A stretch of 64,000 nt of DNA from Marivita sp051251565 (lineage in GTDB: Bacteria > Pseudomonadota > Alphaproteobacteria > Rhodobacterales > Rhodobacteraceae): NCBI RefSeq assembly GCF_051251565.1, contig NZ_JBPOFB010000004.1, positions 248,001 through 312,000 of the forward strand. Reading direction: 5' to 3'. The position numbers and the translations under genes were made by a program. The notes under the pieces were generated by a model, which did no database searches, was not told the DNA's origin, and saw only the letters and a program-made list of their open reading frames with translations. Positions 34,495 to 46,090 of this stretch are shown piece after piece; within the stretch, counting starts at the first letter, position 1; every line of letters begins with the position of its first letter.

Positions 34495-36153
34495 ATGCTT
34501 CAGATCGATCTCTGGAAGCGCCTTTTGATCTGGACCACCGTTGCGGTGGGGCTGGTTCTGGCTCTGCCCAACCTGTTTTACCCCCGCGTCGAGCAACATA
34601 ATGACGCGGTCGCCGCGATAGAGCTGACCGGCGAAACCCCCGAGCTATTATCCCAAAGCGCAGGCTGGCCGGCATTCATGCCGTCCGGTCTGGTCAATCT
34701 TGGTCTGGACCTGCGCGGCGGGGCGCATCTTTTGGCCGAGGTGCGGGTTGGGGATGTGTATCAGGCACGGCTAGAAGCGTTGTGGCCCGAGGTGCGCGAT
34801 GTGCTGCGCCCCGAGCGCGATACTGTGGGCACGATCCGGTTGCAGCCCTCTGCCGCGGACGAATTGCGGGTGCGTATATCCGACCCGGAGGGCATGGCGC
34901 GCGCATTGGAGCTTGTGCGCGGATTGGCGCAGCCGGTCGTGTCGATCACCGGCGCATTGAGCAATGACCTTGAGGTGCGGGCAGACGGCGCTGACATTGT
35001 TGTGACCCTGTCGGAAGCAGAACAAATTGCCACCGATGAACGCACGATGCAGCAAAGCCTTGAGATCATCCGACGCCGGATTGACGAGGTTGGCACCCGC
35101 GAACCGACGATCCAGCGTCAAGGCAGCGACCGTATCCTGATCCAGGTGCCCGGCATCGGATCGGCCGCCGAGCTGAAAGAGATCATCGGCACAACTGCGC
35201 AGCTGACCTTTCAGCCTGTTCTAGGCCGCACCGATGATGCGAACGCCAATGCCGGTGTGGGCAATGAAATCCTGCCGTATCTTGATCAGTCAGGTTTCGT
35301 GATCCTTGAACAAGCCCCAGTTGTGACCGGCGAAGAGTTGGTTGATGCGCAACCCGCGTTTGACCAAAACGGTCGCCCGGCGGTGAATTTCCGGTTCAAC
35401 CCAACCGGCGCGCGCAAATTCGGCGACTACACGGCGGCCAACATCGGCAACCCGTTTGCCATCGTGCTGGACGACGAAGTGATATCGGACCCGGTGATCC
35501 AAAGTCACATTCCCGGTGGCTCTGGTATCATCACGGGCAGCTTTTCGGTTGAGGAAAGCACGCAATTGGCTGTGCTGCTGCGGGCAGGGGCATTACCTGC
35601 TGGCCTGGAGTTTCTTGAGGAACGCACCATCGGTCCCGAGCTGGGCCAAGACAGCATTGATGCAGGACGTATTGCGACCATGGTGGCCTTTGCCTCGGTG
35701 CTGGTCTTCATGTTCCTCAGCTACGGTCTATTTGGCATGTTCGCCAATGTCGCGCTGATCGTGAATATAGGTCTGATTTTTGGCCTGCTCAGCCTGATTG
35801 GTGCCACATTGACCTTGCCGGGGATTGCCGGGATCGTTTTGACCGTCGGCATGGCGGTTGACGCCAACGTGTTGATCTTTGAACGGATCCGAGAAGAGCT
35901 GAAAACCGCCAAAGGCCCGGCCCGTGCGATTGAGCTGGGCTATGAAAAGGCGTTGTCTGCCATTCTGGATGCCAACATCACCACTTTCATCACCGCTGTG
36001 ATCTTGTTTGTCATGGGTTCTGGTCCGGTGCGCGGCTTTGCGATTACGCTGGGTCTGGGCATTATGACATCCGTCTTCACCGCTATTTTTGTCACCCGGC
36101 TTTTGATCGTGATTTGGTTCGAACGCCGTCGCCCCAAGACGATCGAGGTCTGA
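34495..36153 (+). CDS. secD: Protein translocase subunit SecD
   Basis: SecD uses the proton gradient to pull secreted proteins through SecYEG. The 552-residue protein has an N-terminal helix, a large periplasmic domain starting with LGLDLRGGAHLLAEV, and a C-terminal RND-type bundle of about five helices (GMAVDANVLIFERIREELK signature). It lies between yajC and secF and is followed by secF after 1 nt. Confidence 0.96.
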   Translation: MLQIDLWKRLLIWTTVAVGLVLALPNLFYPRVEQHNDAVAAIELTGETPELLSQSAGWPAFMPSGLVNLGLDLRGGAHLLAEVRVGDVYQARLEALWPEVRDVLRPERDTVGTIRLQPSAADELRVRISDPEGMARALELVRGLAQPVVSITGALSNDLEVRADGADIVVTLSEAEQIATDERTMQQSLEIIRRRIDEVGTREPTIQRQGSDRILIQVPGIGSAAELKEIIGTTAQLTFQPVLGRTDDANANAGVGNEILPYLDQSGFVILEQAPVVTGEELVDAQPAFDQNGRPAVNFRFNPTGARKFGDYTAANIGNPFAIVLDDEVISDPVIQSHIPGGSGIITGSFSVEESTQLAVLLRAGALPAGLEFLEERTIGPELGQDSIDAGRIATMVAFASVLVFMFLSYGLFGMFANVALIVNIGLIFGLLSLIGATLTLPGIAGIVLTVGMAVDANVLIFERIREELKTAKGPARAIELGYEKALSAILDANITTFITAVILFVMGSGPVRGFAITLGLGIMTSVFTAIFVTRLLIVIWFERRRPKTIEV

Positions 36154-36154
36154 T

Positions 36155-37123
36155 ATGCGTTTGCGACTGGTCAAAGAGAATACGAATTTCGATTTCTTCA
36201 AGCGCTGGAAGCTCTGGTTTGGCATCTCGGCTTTTCTGATGGCGCTATCCTTTGGGTCATTCCTGTTGCAAGGGCTGAACTACGGTATCGACTTCCGTGG
36301 CGGCACGACGATCCGGACCGAGAGCACGCAACCGATTGATGTGGGCGTGTACCGCGATGCGATTGCGGCGCTGGAGCTGGGTGACATCACGATCTCCGAG
36401 GTGTTCGACCCTACCTTTGGCCCAGATCAGAACGTCGCCATGGTGCGCATTCAGGCGCAGGATGGCGAAGAGGCGGTCAGCACTGCTGTAATCGTCACGG
36501 TCGAAGCGGCTCTTGTCGAAGTGGTGCCGGACATTCAATTCGTCTCGGTGGAATCTGTGGGCCCGAAAGTGTCGGGGGAATTGATCCAGACAGCCGCTAT
36601 CGCGGTCGTTCTCGCCATCGGGGCGGTTCTGATCTACATTTGGCTGAGGTTCGAATGGCAATTTGCCCTTGGGGCTGTTGCTGCGCTTGTGCATGATGTG
36701 ATCCTGACCATCGGCATCTTTTCCGAGCTTCAGATCAAGTTTGACCTTGCCATTATTGCGGCGCTTTTGACCATTGTGGGCTATTCGCTGAACGATACCG
36801 TGGTTGTGTTCGACCGGGTGCGCGAGAACCTGATCAAGTATAAGAAAAAGGATCTCAAAGAGGTTCTGAACATCTCGATCAATGAAACGCTGAGCAGAAC
36901 CTTCATGACTTCGGCCACAACCCTATTGGCGCTTGTTGCGTTGTTTGTGTTGGGCGGGGACGTGATCCGGGGCTTTGTGTTTGCGATGATCTGGGGTGTG
37001 ATCGTGGGGACCTATTCGTCGATCTTCGTGGCCTCGGCGATCTTGCTGTGGCTGGGCGTCAAGCGGGATTGGACGAAGCCGACAGACACAACCGGCAACC
37101 AGTTCTCAAACGTGGATGCTTGA
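36155..37123 (+). CDS. secF: Protein translocase subunit SecF
   Basis: SecF partners SecD. The 322-residue protein has the N-terminal helix with GLNYGIDFRGGTTI, and the RND bundle with SLNDTVVVFDRVRENL and ETLSRTFMTSATTLLAL. The stop overlaps the TauE-like gene by 8 nt, so the yajC-secDF unit extends into that gene. Confidence 0.96.
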   Translation: MRLRLVKENTNFDFFKRWKLWFGISAFLMALSFGSFLLQGLNYGIDFRGGTTIRTESTQPIDVGVYRDAIAALELGDITISEVFDPTFGPDQNVAMVRIQAQDGEEAVSTAVIVTVEAALVEVVPDIQFVSVESVGPKVSGELIQTAAIAVVLAIGAVLIYIWLRFEWQFALGAVAALVHDVILTIGIFSELQIKFDLAIIAALLTIVGYSLNDTVVVFDRVRENLIKYKKKDLKEVLNISINETLSRTFMTSATTLLALVALFVLGGDVIRGFVFAMIWGVIVGTYSSIFVASAILLWLGVKRDWTKPTDTTGNQFSNVDA

Positions 37124-37862
37124 CGCGCTTCTGACGGCATTGGCGACACCGGGCCTGGTCTGGCTCGTTCTGATCACCATTGTTGCGGGTGTCGTCTATG
37201 GGTTCGCAGGCTTTGGCGCGGCGCTTGTCTACATGCCGGTGTCAGTGATCTTTCTGGCCCCGGTCATTGCGATTGCCGCGTTTTCCGTCTCGGCGATGTC
37301 GTCGCTTGTGACGGTGTTTCCCAAAGCCTTGCCGCTGGTGAACCGCAAGGCGGTGACGGTGTTGATCCTGTCGGCCACGGTTTCCGCATCTTTGGGCATC
37401 TGGGTGCTGCGGGTGGCGGATGTGACCGCGATCCGCTGGGTGGTGGTTGGGGTCTGTGCGATCACCCTTGCCGCACTGATAGCCGGATGGCGCTACAAGG
37501 TAGAGCCGACCACGGGCACGCGCGCTCTGGTCGGCGGTGCGGCGGGGTTTATCGGCGGGCTGAGCGGCCTGACAGGGCCGATCATGGTGCTGTTCCAACT
37601 GGCTGGGCGCGACAGCATCGCTACAACCCGCGCGACAACGGTGGTGTTTCTGACAGCCACCAGCCTTTTGATGCTGCCCTTGATGGCGGTGCAAGGCGTG
37701 CTGACCGCACCGGCGGTGGCGCTTGGGCTGGTGCTTTTGATCCCGTATGGTGTGGGTGCGCTGATCGGGCAGGCGCTGTTCCGTCCAGACAGGGAACGGT
37801 TTTATCGGGTGATCGCTTATGGCATTATCGGACTTGCGACGCTGGCGGGCGTGCCGCTGTGA
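37116..37862 (+). CDS. TauE/SafE-family sulfite or anion exporter
   Basis: The 248-residue membrane protein has eight hydrophobic helices in two repeats; GVVYGFAGFGAALV and GFIGGLSGLTGPIMV are the paired repeat motifs typical of the TauE/SafE family. Members export sulfite or organosulfonates, but the substrate here is unknown. It overlaps secF and is followed 26 nt later by the Mth938 gene, so these probably share one transcript. Confidence 0.87.
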   Translation: MLDALLTALATPGLVWLVLITIVAGVVYGFAGFGAALVYMPVSVIFLAPVIAIAAFSVSAMSSLVTVFPKALPLVNRKAVTVLILSATVSASLGIWVLRVADVTAIRWVVVGVCAITLAALIAGWRYKVEPTTGTRALVGGAAGFIGGLSGLTGPIMVLFQLAGRDSIATTRATTVVFLTATSLLMLPLMAVQGVLTAPAVALGLVLLIPYGVGALIGQALFRPDRERFYRVIAYGIIGLATLAGVPL

Positions 37863-37888
37863 GAGACACTCTGAAGGAAGGGGCTGAC

Positions 37889-38245
37889 ATGCGTTTGAAC
37901 GAGGTGGTCTATACCGATGCCCAGCCGATCGAAGGCTACGGCCCCGGCTTCTTCCGCATTGGCGGTGAGAAACACGCGGCTCCTTTGCTGACGGGCTACA
38001 AAGGCACGGCTCCTTGGGGCGGCTATGACGATGCTGACCCGTTGCTTGCCCTCGAAGGCGCGGTGGATGTTCTGTTCATCGGCACGGGAGATGACATCGC
38101 CCATATTCCGTCCGGTTTGCGCACTGTGCTTGAGGCGCGGGGGTTCGGGGTTGAGGCCATGAGCTCACCTGCCGCGTGCCGGACCTACAATGTCCTCTTG
38201 TCCGAAGGACGCCGGGTTGCGTTGGCTCTTCTGCCGACCGGATAG
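37889..38245 (+). CDS. Mth938-domain (NDUFAF3/AAMDC-like) protein
   Basis: The 118-residue protein matches the Mth938 fold: IEGYGPGFFRIGG near the N-terminus, DVLFIGTGDDIAHIP in the middle, and GFGVEAMSSPAACRTYNVLLSEGRRVALALLP at the end (read in parts). Related proteins include the mitochondrial complex I assembly factor NDUFAF3. In Rhodobacterales it regularly follows secDF. A GGAAGGGG site precedes the ATG. Its biochemical role is not established. Confidence 0.85.
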   Translation: MRLNEVVYTDAQPIEGYGPGFFRIGGEKHAAPLLTGYKGTAPWGGYDDADPLLALEGAVDVLFIGTGDDIAHIPSGLRTVLEARGFGVEAMSSPAACRTYNVLLSEGRRVALALLPTG

Positions 38246-38403
38246 GGGGGCAGTTCTATAGGGCAAAGGGCTTGGCTCATTGGTGATGCGTGAACGCACT
38301 GTGGCTTTGCGTCACGGAAAGCCTCGCCCACGCACCAGCCAGAATTTCGCAAAGTGACGTTTTCGCGCTTTTGCCAGCCGCGCCCTTGGTCTAAGCCTCC
38401 CGC

Positions 38404-39018
38404 ATGGTTTTGTCTGTCCGCGATCTTGCCGTCACCCGGGGTGGCCTTGCGATCCTTGAAGGCGTGTCGTTCGACTTGACGCCGGGCGAGGCGCTGGTCC
38501 TGCGTGGCCCCAACGGGGTGGGCAAGACAACGCTTTTGCGCAGTGTCGGCGGCCTGCAACCGCCCGAGGCCGGAACCGTGACCGGGGCCGAAGACCAGAT
38601 TGCCTATGCGGGACACTCCGATGGGCTCAAAGCGATGCTCAGCGTCACAGAGAACCTGCGCTTTTGGGCGTCCGTGTTTGGACTGTCCGAGATCGAACCC
38701 GCGCTTGCGGCGTTCGATCTGGCAGAGTTGCGCAACCGCATGGCAGGCACCTTGTCGGCCGGCCAGAAACGCCGTCTGGGGCTTGCCCGCCTGATGGTGA
38801 CGCGCCGCCCGATTTGGGTGCTAGATGAGCCGACCGTGTCGTTGGATGTGGCCTCGGTCGCATTATTTGCCGATGCGGTGCGCGGGCATTTGGCGTCCGG
38901 CGGCAGCGCGCTGATGGCGACCCATATCGACCTCGGGTTGGCCGAGGCGCGCGTGCTCGACCTCACGCCGTTCAAAGCCAAACCGCGCACCCGCCAGATG
39001 GACGAGGCGTTCTTGTGA
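38404..39018 (+). CDS. ccmA: Haem exporter ATP-binding protein CcmA
   Basis: CcmA is the ABC ATPase of cytochrome c maturation system I; it drives release of holo-CcmE. The 204-residue protein has Walker A GPNGVGKTTLLR, the signature LSAGQKRRLGLARL and Walker B IWVLDEPTVSLD. It overlaps ccmB by 4 nt. Confidence 0.95.
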   Translation: MVLSVRDLAVTRGGLAILEGVSFDLTPGEALVLRGPNGVGKTTLLRSVGGLQPPEAGTVTGAEDQIAYAGHSDGLKAMLSVTENLRFWASVFGLSEIEPALAAFDLAELRNRMAGTLSAGQKRRLGLARLMVTRRPIWVLDEPTVSLDVASVALFADAVRGHLASGGSALMATHIDLGLAEARVLDLTPFKAKPRTRQMDEAFL

Positions 39019-39671
39019 GGGCGCTTTTGCTGCGGGATCTGGTGCTGGCGATCCGCGCTGGCGGTGGCTTTGGCCTTGGGCTTGCGTTTTTCCTGATCGT
39101 CACGGTTCTGGTGCCCTTTGGCGTCGGGCCTGACACCGGGCTGCTGTCGCGCATCGCGCCGGGCATCCTGTGGATCGGTGCGCTGCTTGCGTGCCTGCTG
39201 TCGCTCGACCGTATTCTTGCGCTGGATTGGGAAGACGGGTCGCTTGACCTGCTGGCCACAGCCCCTTTGCCGATGGAAGGGATTGTCACGGTCAAGTCCT
39301 TGGCCCATTGGATCACGACGGGTATGCCGCTGGTTTTGGTGGCGCCTGTGTTGGGCGTCCTGCTCAGCCTGCCGATTCCCGCCTACCTTTGGGTGGTGGT
39401 CAGCCTGGCTGTTGGCACGCCTGCGCTGAGCGTGATTGGCACATTTGGTGCCGCTCTGACCGTGGGATTGAAACGCGGTGGGTTGCTGATGTCGTTGCTT
39501 GTGCTGCCGCTTTACATGCCAACGCTGATCTTTGGCGCCGAAGTGGCGCGACGTGGGGCCGAAGGGCTTCCCGTGCAGACGCCGCTGATGCTTTTGGCGG
39601 GAATCAGCTTTGGCGTGATCGCGCTTTTGCCCTTTGCCAGCGCGGCTGTTTTGCGGATCAATCTGCGGTAA
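39015..39671 (+). CDS. ccmB: Haem exporter protein CcmB
   Basis: CcmB is the inner-membrane permease partner of CcmA. The 218-residue protein has six hydrophobic helices; DRILALDWEDGSLDLLATAPLP and LPLYMPTLIFGAEV are family signatures. The start is GTG 39015 in a GTGA overlap with ccmA. Confidence 0.94.
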   Translation: MRALLLRDLVLAIRAGGGFGLGLAFFLIVTVLVPFGVGPDTGLLSRIAPGILWIGALLACLLSLDRILALDWEDGSLDLLATAPLPMEGIVTVKSLAHWITTGMPLVLVAPVLGVLLSLPIPAYLWVVVSLAVGTPALSVIGTFGAALTVGLKRGGLLMSLLVLPLYMPTLIFGAEVARRGAEGLPVQTPLMLLAGISFGVIALLPFASAAVLRINLR

Positions 39672-39729
39672 CGCGTCCCATGCGCTTTTTTGAATTGAAG
39701 GGACGGGAAAAACCGCCTACCTCAGTGCC

Positions 39730-40458
39730 ATGTCATTGTGGGAATACGCAAATCCTGTGAAGTTTATCCGCACCACCGACAAGGTGTTGCCATGGATATG
39801 GGTATTGACGGGTCTGTGTCTTGTGACCGGGCTTGTCTGGGGCTTTTTCTTTACGCCCGACGACTTCCGACAGGGATCAACCGTCAAGATCATCTACATT
39901 CATGTGCCCTCGGCGCTCATGGCCATCAATGCGTGGCTGATGATGCTGGTGGCCTCGCTTATCTGGATCGTGCGCCGGCACCATGTGTCAGCACTGGCCG
40001 CGCGCGCCGCTGCACCCGTGGGGGCCGTGATGACCATGATCGCGCTTGCGACCGGTGCATTCTGGGGCCAGCCGATGTGGGGCACATGGTGGGCGTGGGA
40101 TCCGCGCCTGACCTCGTTCCTGATTCTGTTTCTGTTCTATCTGGGTTACATGGCGCTTTGGGAAGCGATCGAAAATGACGACACCGCAGCTGACCTGACC
40201 TCTATTCTGTGCCTGGTGGGGTCGGTGTTTGCGATCCTGAGCCGCTATGCCGTGAATTTCTGGAACCAAGGCCTGCATCAGGGCGCGACGCTTAGCCTCG
40301 ACAAAGAAGAGAATATCTCTGACGTGTTCTGGATCCCTCTGCTGGTTTGCATAGCGGGCTTCGTGCTGTTGTTCATTGCGCTGGTGTTCCTGCGCACCCA
40401 GACCGAGATTCGCGCCCGCCGCACCCGAGCGCTTTTGGCGCGGGAGGGGCAGGCATGA
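39730..40458 (+). CDS. ccmC: Haem handling protein CcmC
   Basis: CcmC loads haem onto CcmE at the periplasmic face. The 242-residue membrane protein has six helices and the tryptophan-rich WWD-type motif WGQPMWGTWWAWDPRLTS, flanked by conserved His residues (IHVPSA, and HQGATLS). It is separated from ccmB by 58 nt and overlaps ccmD. Confidence 0.95.
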   Translation: MSLWEYANPVKFIRTTDKVLPWIWVLTGLCLVTGLVWGFFFTPDDFRQGSTVKIIYIHVPSALMAINAWLMMLVASLIWIVRRHHVSALAARAAAPVGAVMTMIALATGAFWGQPMWGTWWAWDPRLTSFLILFLFYLGYMALWEAIENDDTAADLTSILCLVGSVFAILSRYAVNFWNQGLHQGATLSLDKEENISDVFWIPLLVCIAGFVLLFIALVFLRTQTEIRARRTRALLAREGQA

Positions 40459-40607
40459 TGCCCGAACTTGGAAAATACGCGTTTGCGGTACTCAGCTCTT
40501 ATGGCGTGACGCTTTTGCTTTTGGCGGTGATCGTGTTGTTCAGCTTTCGGCGTGCACGCAAAGTGCGGGCTGTTCTGGACGAGATTGAAAAACGGCGGGC
40601 TTCGTAA
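40455..40607 (+). CDS. ccmD: Haem exporter protein CcmD
   Basis: This 50-residue protein starts MMPELGKYAF and has one transmembrane helix (AVLSSYGVTLLLLAVIVLFS) followed by a basic tail (FRRARKVRAVLDEIEKRR), the standard CcmD plan. CcmD helps release holo-CcmE from CcmABC. The start overlaps the ccmC stop, and the stop shares a base with ccmG. Confidence 0.9.
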   Translation: MMPELGKYAFAVLSSYGVTLLLLAVIVLFSFRRARKVRAVLDEIEKRRAS

Positions 40608-41146
40608 TGGCACGGATTTCGCCGCTCATGGTGTTGCCGCCGATGATTTTTGGCGCGTTTGCGGTGCTGGCCTATGTTGGCATGTTCCGCGACGATCCGC
40701 AGGGCTTGCCGTCAACCCGTGTGGGTCAAACGGCCCCCCCGATCACCGAGGCAGCCCTTCCGGGATACACAGCGTTTTCGCCCGAGATGCTGACGGGTGG
40801 TGAGGTCACTTTGGTGAACTTCTGGGCAAGCTGGTGCCCGCCTTGCCGGATCGAGCATCCCAAGTTGCTGGAGATGCAGGCCGAAGGCATGCAGATCATC
40901 GGGGTGAACATCCGCGATCAAGAGGCGAACGCGAGCCGCTATCTTGAAGAGGACGGTAACCCGTTTGCCGCTGTTCCCTTTGATCCGGCTGGACGGACGT
41001 CCATTGATTGGGGCGTCACTGCCCCGCCAGAGACGTTTATTGTCGATGGCGATGGCACGGTGCTGTTCCGCTTTGCCGGACCATTGGTCGGATCAGATTA
41101 CGAACAGCGCTTTTTGCCCGCTCTGGAACGGGCACTGGCCGACTGA
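40607..41146 (+). CDS. ccmG: Thiol:disulfide interchange protein CcmG/DsbE
   Basis: CcmG reduces the apocytochrome c CxxCH cysteines in the periplasm. The 179-residue protein has an N-terminal membrane anchor (about residues 8-26), and a thioredoxin fold with active site WCPPC (76-80) and the family-typical GVTAPPETFIVDGDG loop. The gene starts in a TAATG overlap with ccmD. No ccmE, ccmF or ccmH follows, so they must lie elsewhere. Confidence 0.94.
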   Translation: MARISPLMVLPPMIFGAFAVLAYVGMFRDDPQGLPSTRVGQTAPPITEAALPGYTAFSPEMLTGGEVTLVNFWASWCPPCRIEHPKLLEMQAEGMQIIGVNIRDQEANASRYLEEDGNPFAAVPFDPAGRTSIDWGVTAPPETFIVDGDGTVLFRFAGPLVGSDYEQRFLPALERALAD

Positions 41147-41150
41147 TCCC

Positions 41151-41252
41151 TTACGGGAAAAGGATCGGCGTGGCGTCTGGGACGCCTGCAAACACACTTG
41201 CCCCTGCAATCAGAAGCAAGGCTGCGGTCTGAAGAATTGTCAGCAGTTTCAT
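41151..41252 (-). CDS. Putative 33-residue membrane peptide
   Basis: The minus-strand ATG at 41252 opens a 33-codon frame reading MKLLTILQTAALLLIAGASV, then FAGVPDATPILFP. It is one hydrophobic helix with a short polar tail, or a bare signal-like peptide. It converges on ccmG with a 4-nt gap. The ribosome-binding site is weak (GAG only). Regular codon use and the plausible helix support it; no homologue is recognised. Confidence 0.4.
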   Translation of the reverse strand: MKLLTILQTAALLLIAGASVFAGVPDATPILFP

Positions 41253-41559
41253 GTCTCAACTCGCGTGGTTTTGTGCCAATACGACCTCTATCTGGGATAA
41301 CCGGATCAAATGTGTAGGGGCCAAGCTGTCACATGCGACAGGATGTGCCAGAAAATGAAGTCGTTTTTCAAAAATACGCTGTTTTGACTCGGTTACCGCT
41401 TAGATTTGTGGCGATTTGAAAACAAGTCGTGCAGATTTTCCCTGATCCTGAGCCATCCCCCAAAACTATTGGCAAAGAAAAAGGCAGGCCCAAAGCCCGC
41501 CTTGATCTGGTTTGTCCTGTCTGGTGAATCGTCAACGACGGCGCATCAGATGTATCGCG
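41253..41559. other. 307-nt intergenic region
   Basis: This region holds the acnA terminator (41481-41503) and presumably the promoter of the 33-codon ORF. It is somewhat AT-rich (for example 41355-41420). No further gene, RNA or repeat is seen. Confidence 0.5.
41481..41503 (-). terminator. Rho-independent terminator of acnA
   Basis: The stem AAGGCAGGC / GCCCGCCTT is 9 bp with a 5-nt loop. The single mismatch becomes a G-U pair in the minus-strand RNA, and the stem is then followed by a U-rich tract (TTTTTCTTT). It therefore serves acnA, 57 nt beyond its stop. Confidence 0.8.
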
Positions 41560-44262
<2,703 letters not shown>

Positions 44263-44358
44263 GACATGGCTCCTGGATGGGGAAATGCGGGTATCTAGGG
44301 TGCTCTTTGCCTTATGGCTGTGACTCGATCAAGGGGGGTGCGACGATTTTGGTATACT

Positions 44359-44370
44359 ATTGTGCACAAT
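44359..44370. promoter_or_regulatory. Palindromic candidate operator between acnA and the DUF1223 gene
   Basis: ATTGTGCACAAT is a perfect 12-bp palindrome in the 213-nt divergent region. A TATACT hexamer, a plausible -10 element, ends at the base before it. The half-site TTGTxxxxAA recalls GntR-type operators. The regulator and the regulated gene are unknown. Confidence 0.3.
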
Positions 44371-44475
44371 TCAGCCGGGGCCGCTGATCGCGCTCTATCG
44401 CAAAACCTTGATTGGTTATTTCAATGCTGTGGGGCTAAGTGTTTGGACAAGGCAAAAATACGGGATAGCGGCAGG

Positions 44476-45174
44476 ATGAACAGGCTTTTGGCATTTGTGA
44501 CGGCACTCGTTCTGAGCGTGCAGGCAACCGCATCTTCGGCACAGGATACCCCGGTCGTGGTCGAGCTGTTTACATCACAAGGCTGTTCGTCCTGTCCGCC
44601 CGCAGACGAAATGCTGGCCCGGCTTGGGACGCGCGACAACATCATCGCGCTGGCCCTGCATGTGGACTACTGGGATTACATCGGCTGGAAAGACCAGTTT
44701 GCCCATGCCGCGTTCACAAAGCGCCAAAAGGGCTATGCCCAGTCATTTGGCAATCGGTCGATCTATACGCCTCAGATGGTGGTGAACGGTGCGCATGACG
44801 TGGTGGGCAACCGCCCGATGGATGTGACCGATCTGGTGCAGGCCCAAGCGGAAAAAGGCTTGCCCGTGCCGCTCAAGCTTGCACGCACCGAAGGATCACT
44901 GGCGATTTCGGCACCGGCGTCCACAGGTCTGGGCGATGCGGATGTCATTTTGGTGCGCTATGCGCCGTCTGAATCGGTCAGCATCCCGCTTGGCGAAAAC
45001 GCCGGGAAAAAGCTGACCTATAGCCACATCGTGACTGAATGGTCCGACATCGGTGATTGGAATGGGCGCGCACCGCTCTCGGCCAAGGTGCCGGTGTCTG
45101 GTGCATCCCCGATTGTCGTGCTGATCCAGCGAAAGGGCTATGGCCCGATCTTGGCCGCCGCGCGTTTGCGCTGA
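44476..45174 (+). CDS. DUF1223 thioredoxin-like exported protein
   Basis: The 232-residue protein has a signal peptide (cleaved near ATASSA) and a thioredoxin-like domain with a CxxC pair, Cys37 and Cys40, in SQGCSSCPPADE. The HVDYWDYIGWKDQFA and YTPQMVVNG segments are characteristic of DUF1223. It probably has a periplasmic redox role, not experimentally settled as far as I know. Its last 37 nt overlap the end of the convergent acyltransferase gene. Confidence 0.86.
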   Translation: MNRLLAFVTALVLSVQATASSAQDTPVVVELFTSQGCSSCPPADEMLARLGTRDNIIALALHVDYWDYIGWKDQFAHAAFTKRQKGYAQSFGNRSIYTPQMVVNGAHDVVGNRPMDVTDLVQAQAEKGLPVPLKLARTEGSLAISAPASTGLGDADVILVRYAPSESVSIPLGENAGKKLTYSHIVTEWSDIGDWNGRAPLSAKVPVSGASPIVVLIQRKGYGPILAAARLR

Positions 45175-46064
45175 CGTTTCGGCTTCCAGCGGCGGTGAAT
45201 CCAGAACCATTGCTCGGGATTTGCTTGGATGCGTGCTTCCAGACGCTGGGTGACATCGCGCATCATCTCAATTGGATCGCCATGCGGCACAGGTGCTTCG
45301 AACACCGCGTCGAAACTGATCCCATCGGCGTGGCGCACGCCAAAGAATGGCACCAAAAGCGCGCCGGTCTTGAGTGCGATATCCGCAGCCGAGGTCAGGG
45401 TTGGGGCAGGCTGTCCCATAAAGTCGATGGTTGCGCCGGCACTGTCATAGACATCGAACAGCAACACGCCCATGCCGCCCTCGCGGATATGCTTGATCAG
45501 CCCCATTGTGCCACGTCGACCCTGTTCGAACACCGGATCGGACAGCGCGTGCATGTTGGCGGCATAATGCGCGTTGAAAAACGGGTTGGACATAGGGCGG
45601 TAAAGACCGCCAATCCGGTAGCCGCGTGCGACCAAAGCAGCGCGGGGGGCTTCGAAATTGCCGAAATGGCCGGTGACAAACAAAACCGGGCGGCCTTCGG
45701 CATGGGCCTTTTCGACCTCGGCCAAACCATCCCCGGTGATGTTCGCTTTGGCCATGCGGCGCATCAGACCTGTGACATCGTAATTGTCGATCATCGTGCG
45801 CCCGGCATTGTCGGCCACCAGATCGGCCAAACGGCGGTGCTCTGAAGTGTCCATGTCGGGCCAGACATGCGCGAGGTTGTCCATCGCGCGGGCGCGGTAT
45901 CCCGCCAAGGGTGCCACCACATGACGCACCAACCTTCCCATCAGCCATAGCCGCGCCCGCAGCGGCAGGCGCAGCGCCAGCCAGATCGTGCCGCGCAGCA
46001 CGCGGTCGGTCGCCCAGTCCTGCCAGCCGCCGGGGGTGTGTTTGCGCGTCTTCGTTTGAGCCAA
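45138..46064 (-). CDS. LpxL/HtrB-family lipid A acyltransferase
   Basis: The 308-residue membrane-associated enzyme transfers a secondary acyl chain to a lipid A precursor. The catalytic HX4E motif is in VTGHFGNFEAPR, followed by LYRPMSNPFFN and the C-terminal PEQWFWIHRRWK signature. The N-terminal amphipathic or hydrophobic stretch (about residues 20-50) anchors it. The acyl specificity is not readable. Confidence 0.88.
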   Translation of the reverse strand: MAQTKTRKHTPGGWQDWATDRVLRGTIWLALRLPLRARLWLMGRLVRHVVAPLAGYRARAMDNLAHVWPDMDTSEHRRLADLVADNAGRTMIDNYDVTGLMRRMAKANITGDGLAEVEKAHAEGRPVLFVTGHFGNFEAPRAALVARGYRIGGLYRPMSNPFFNAHYAANMHALSDPVFEQGRRGTMGLIKHIREGGMGVLLFDVYDSAGATIDFMGQPAPTLTSAADIALKTGALLVPFFGVRHADGISFDAVFEAPVPHGDPIEMMRDVTQRLEARIQANPEQWFWIHRRWKPKRQRKRAAAKIGP

Positions 46065-46090
46065 GAGAAACCTGTATGTTGTTGGCGGGC

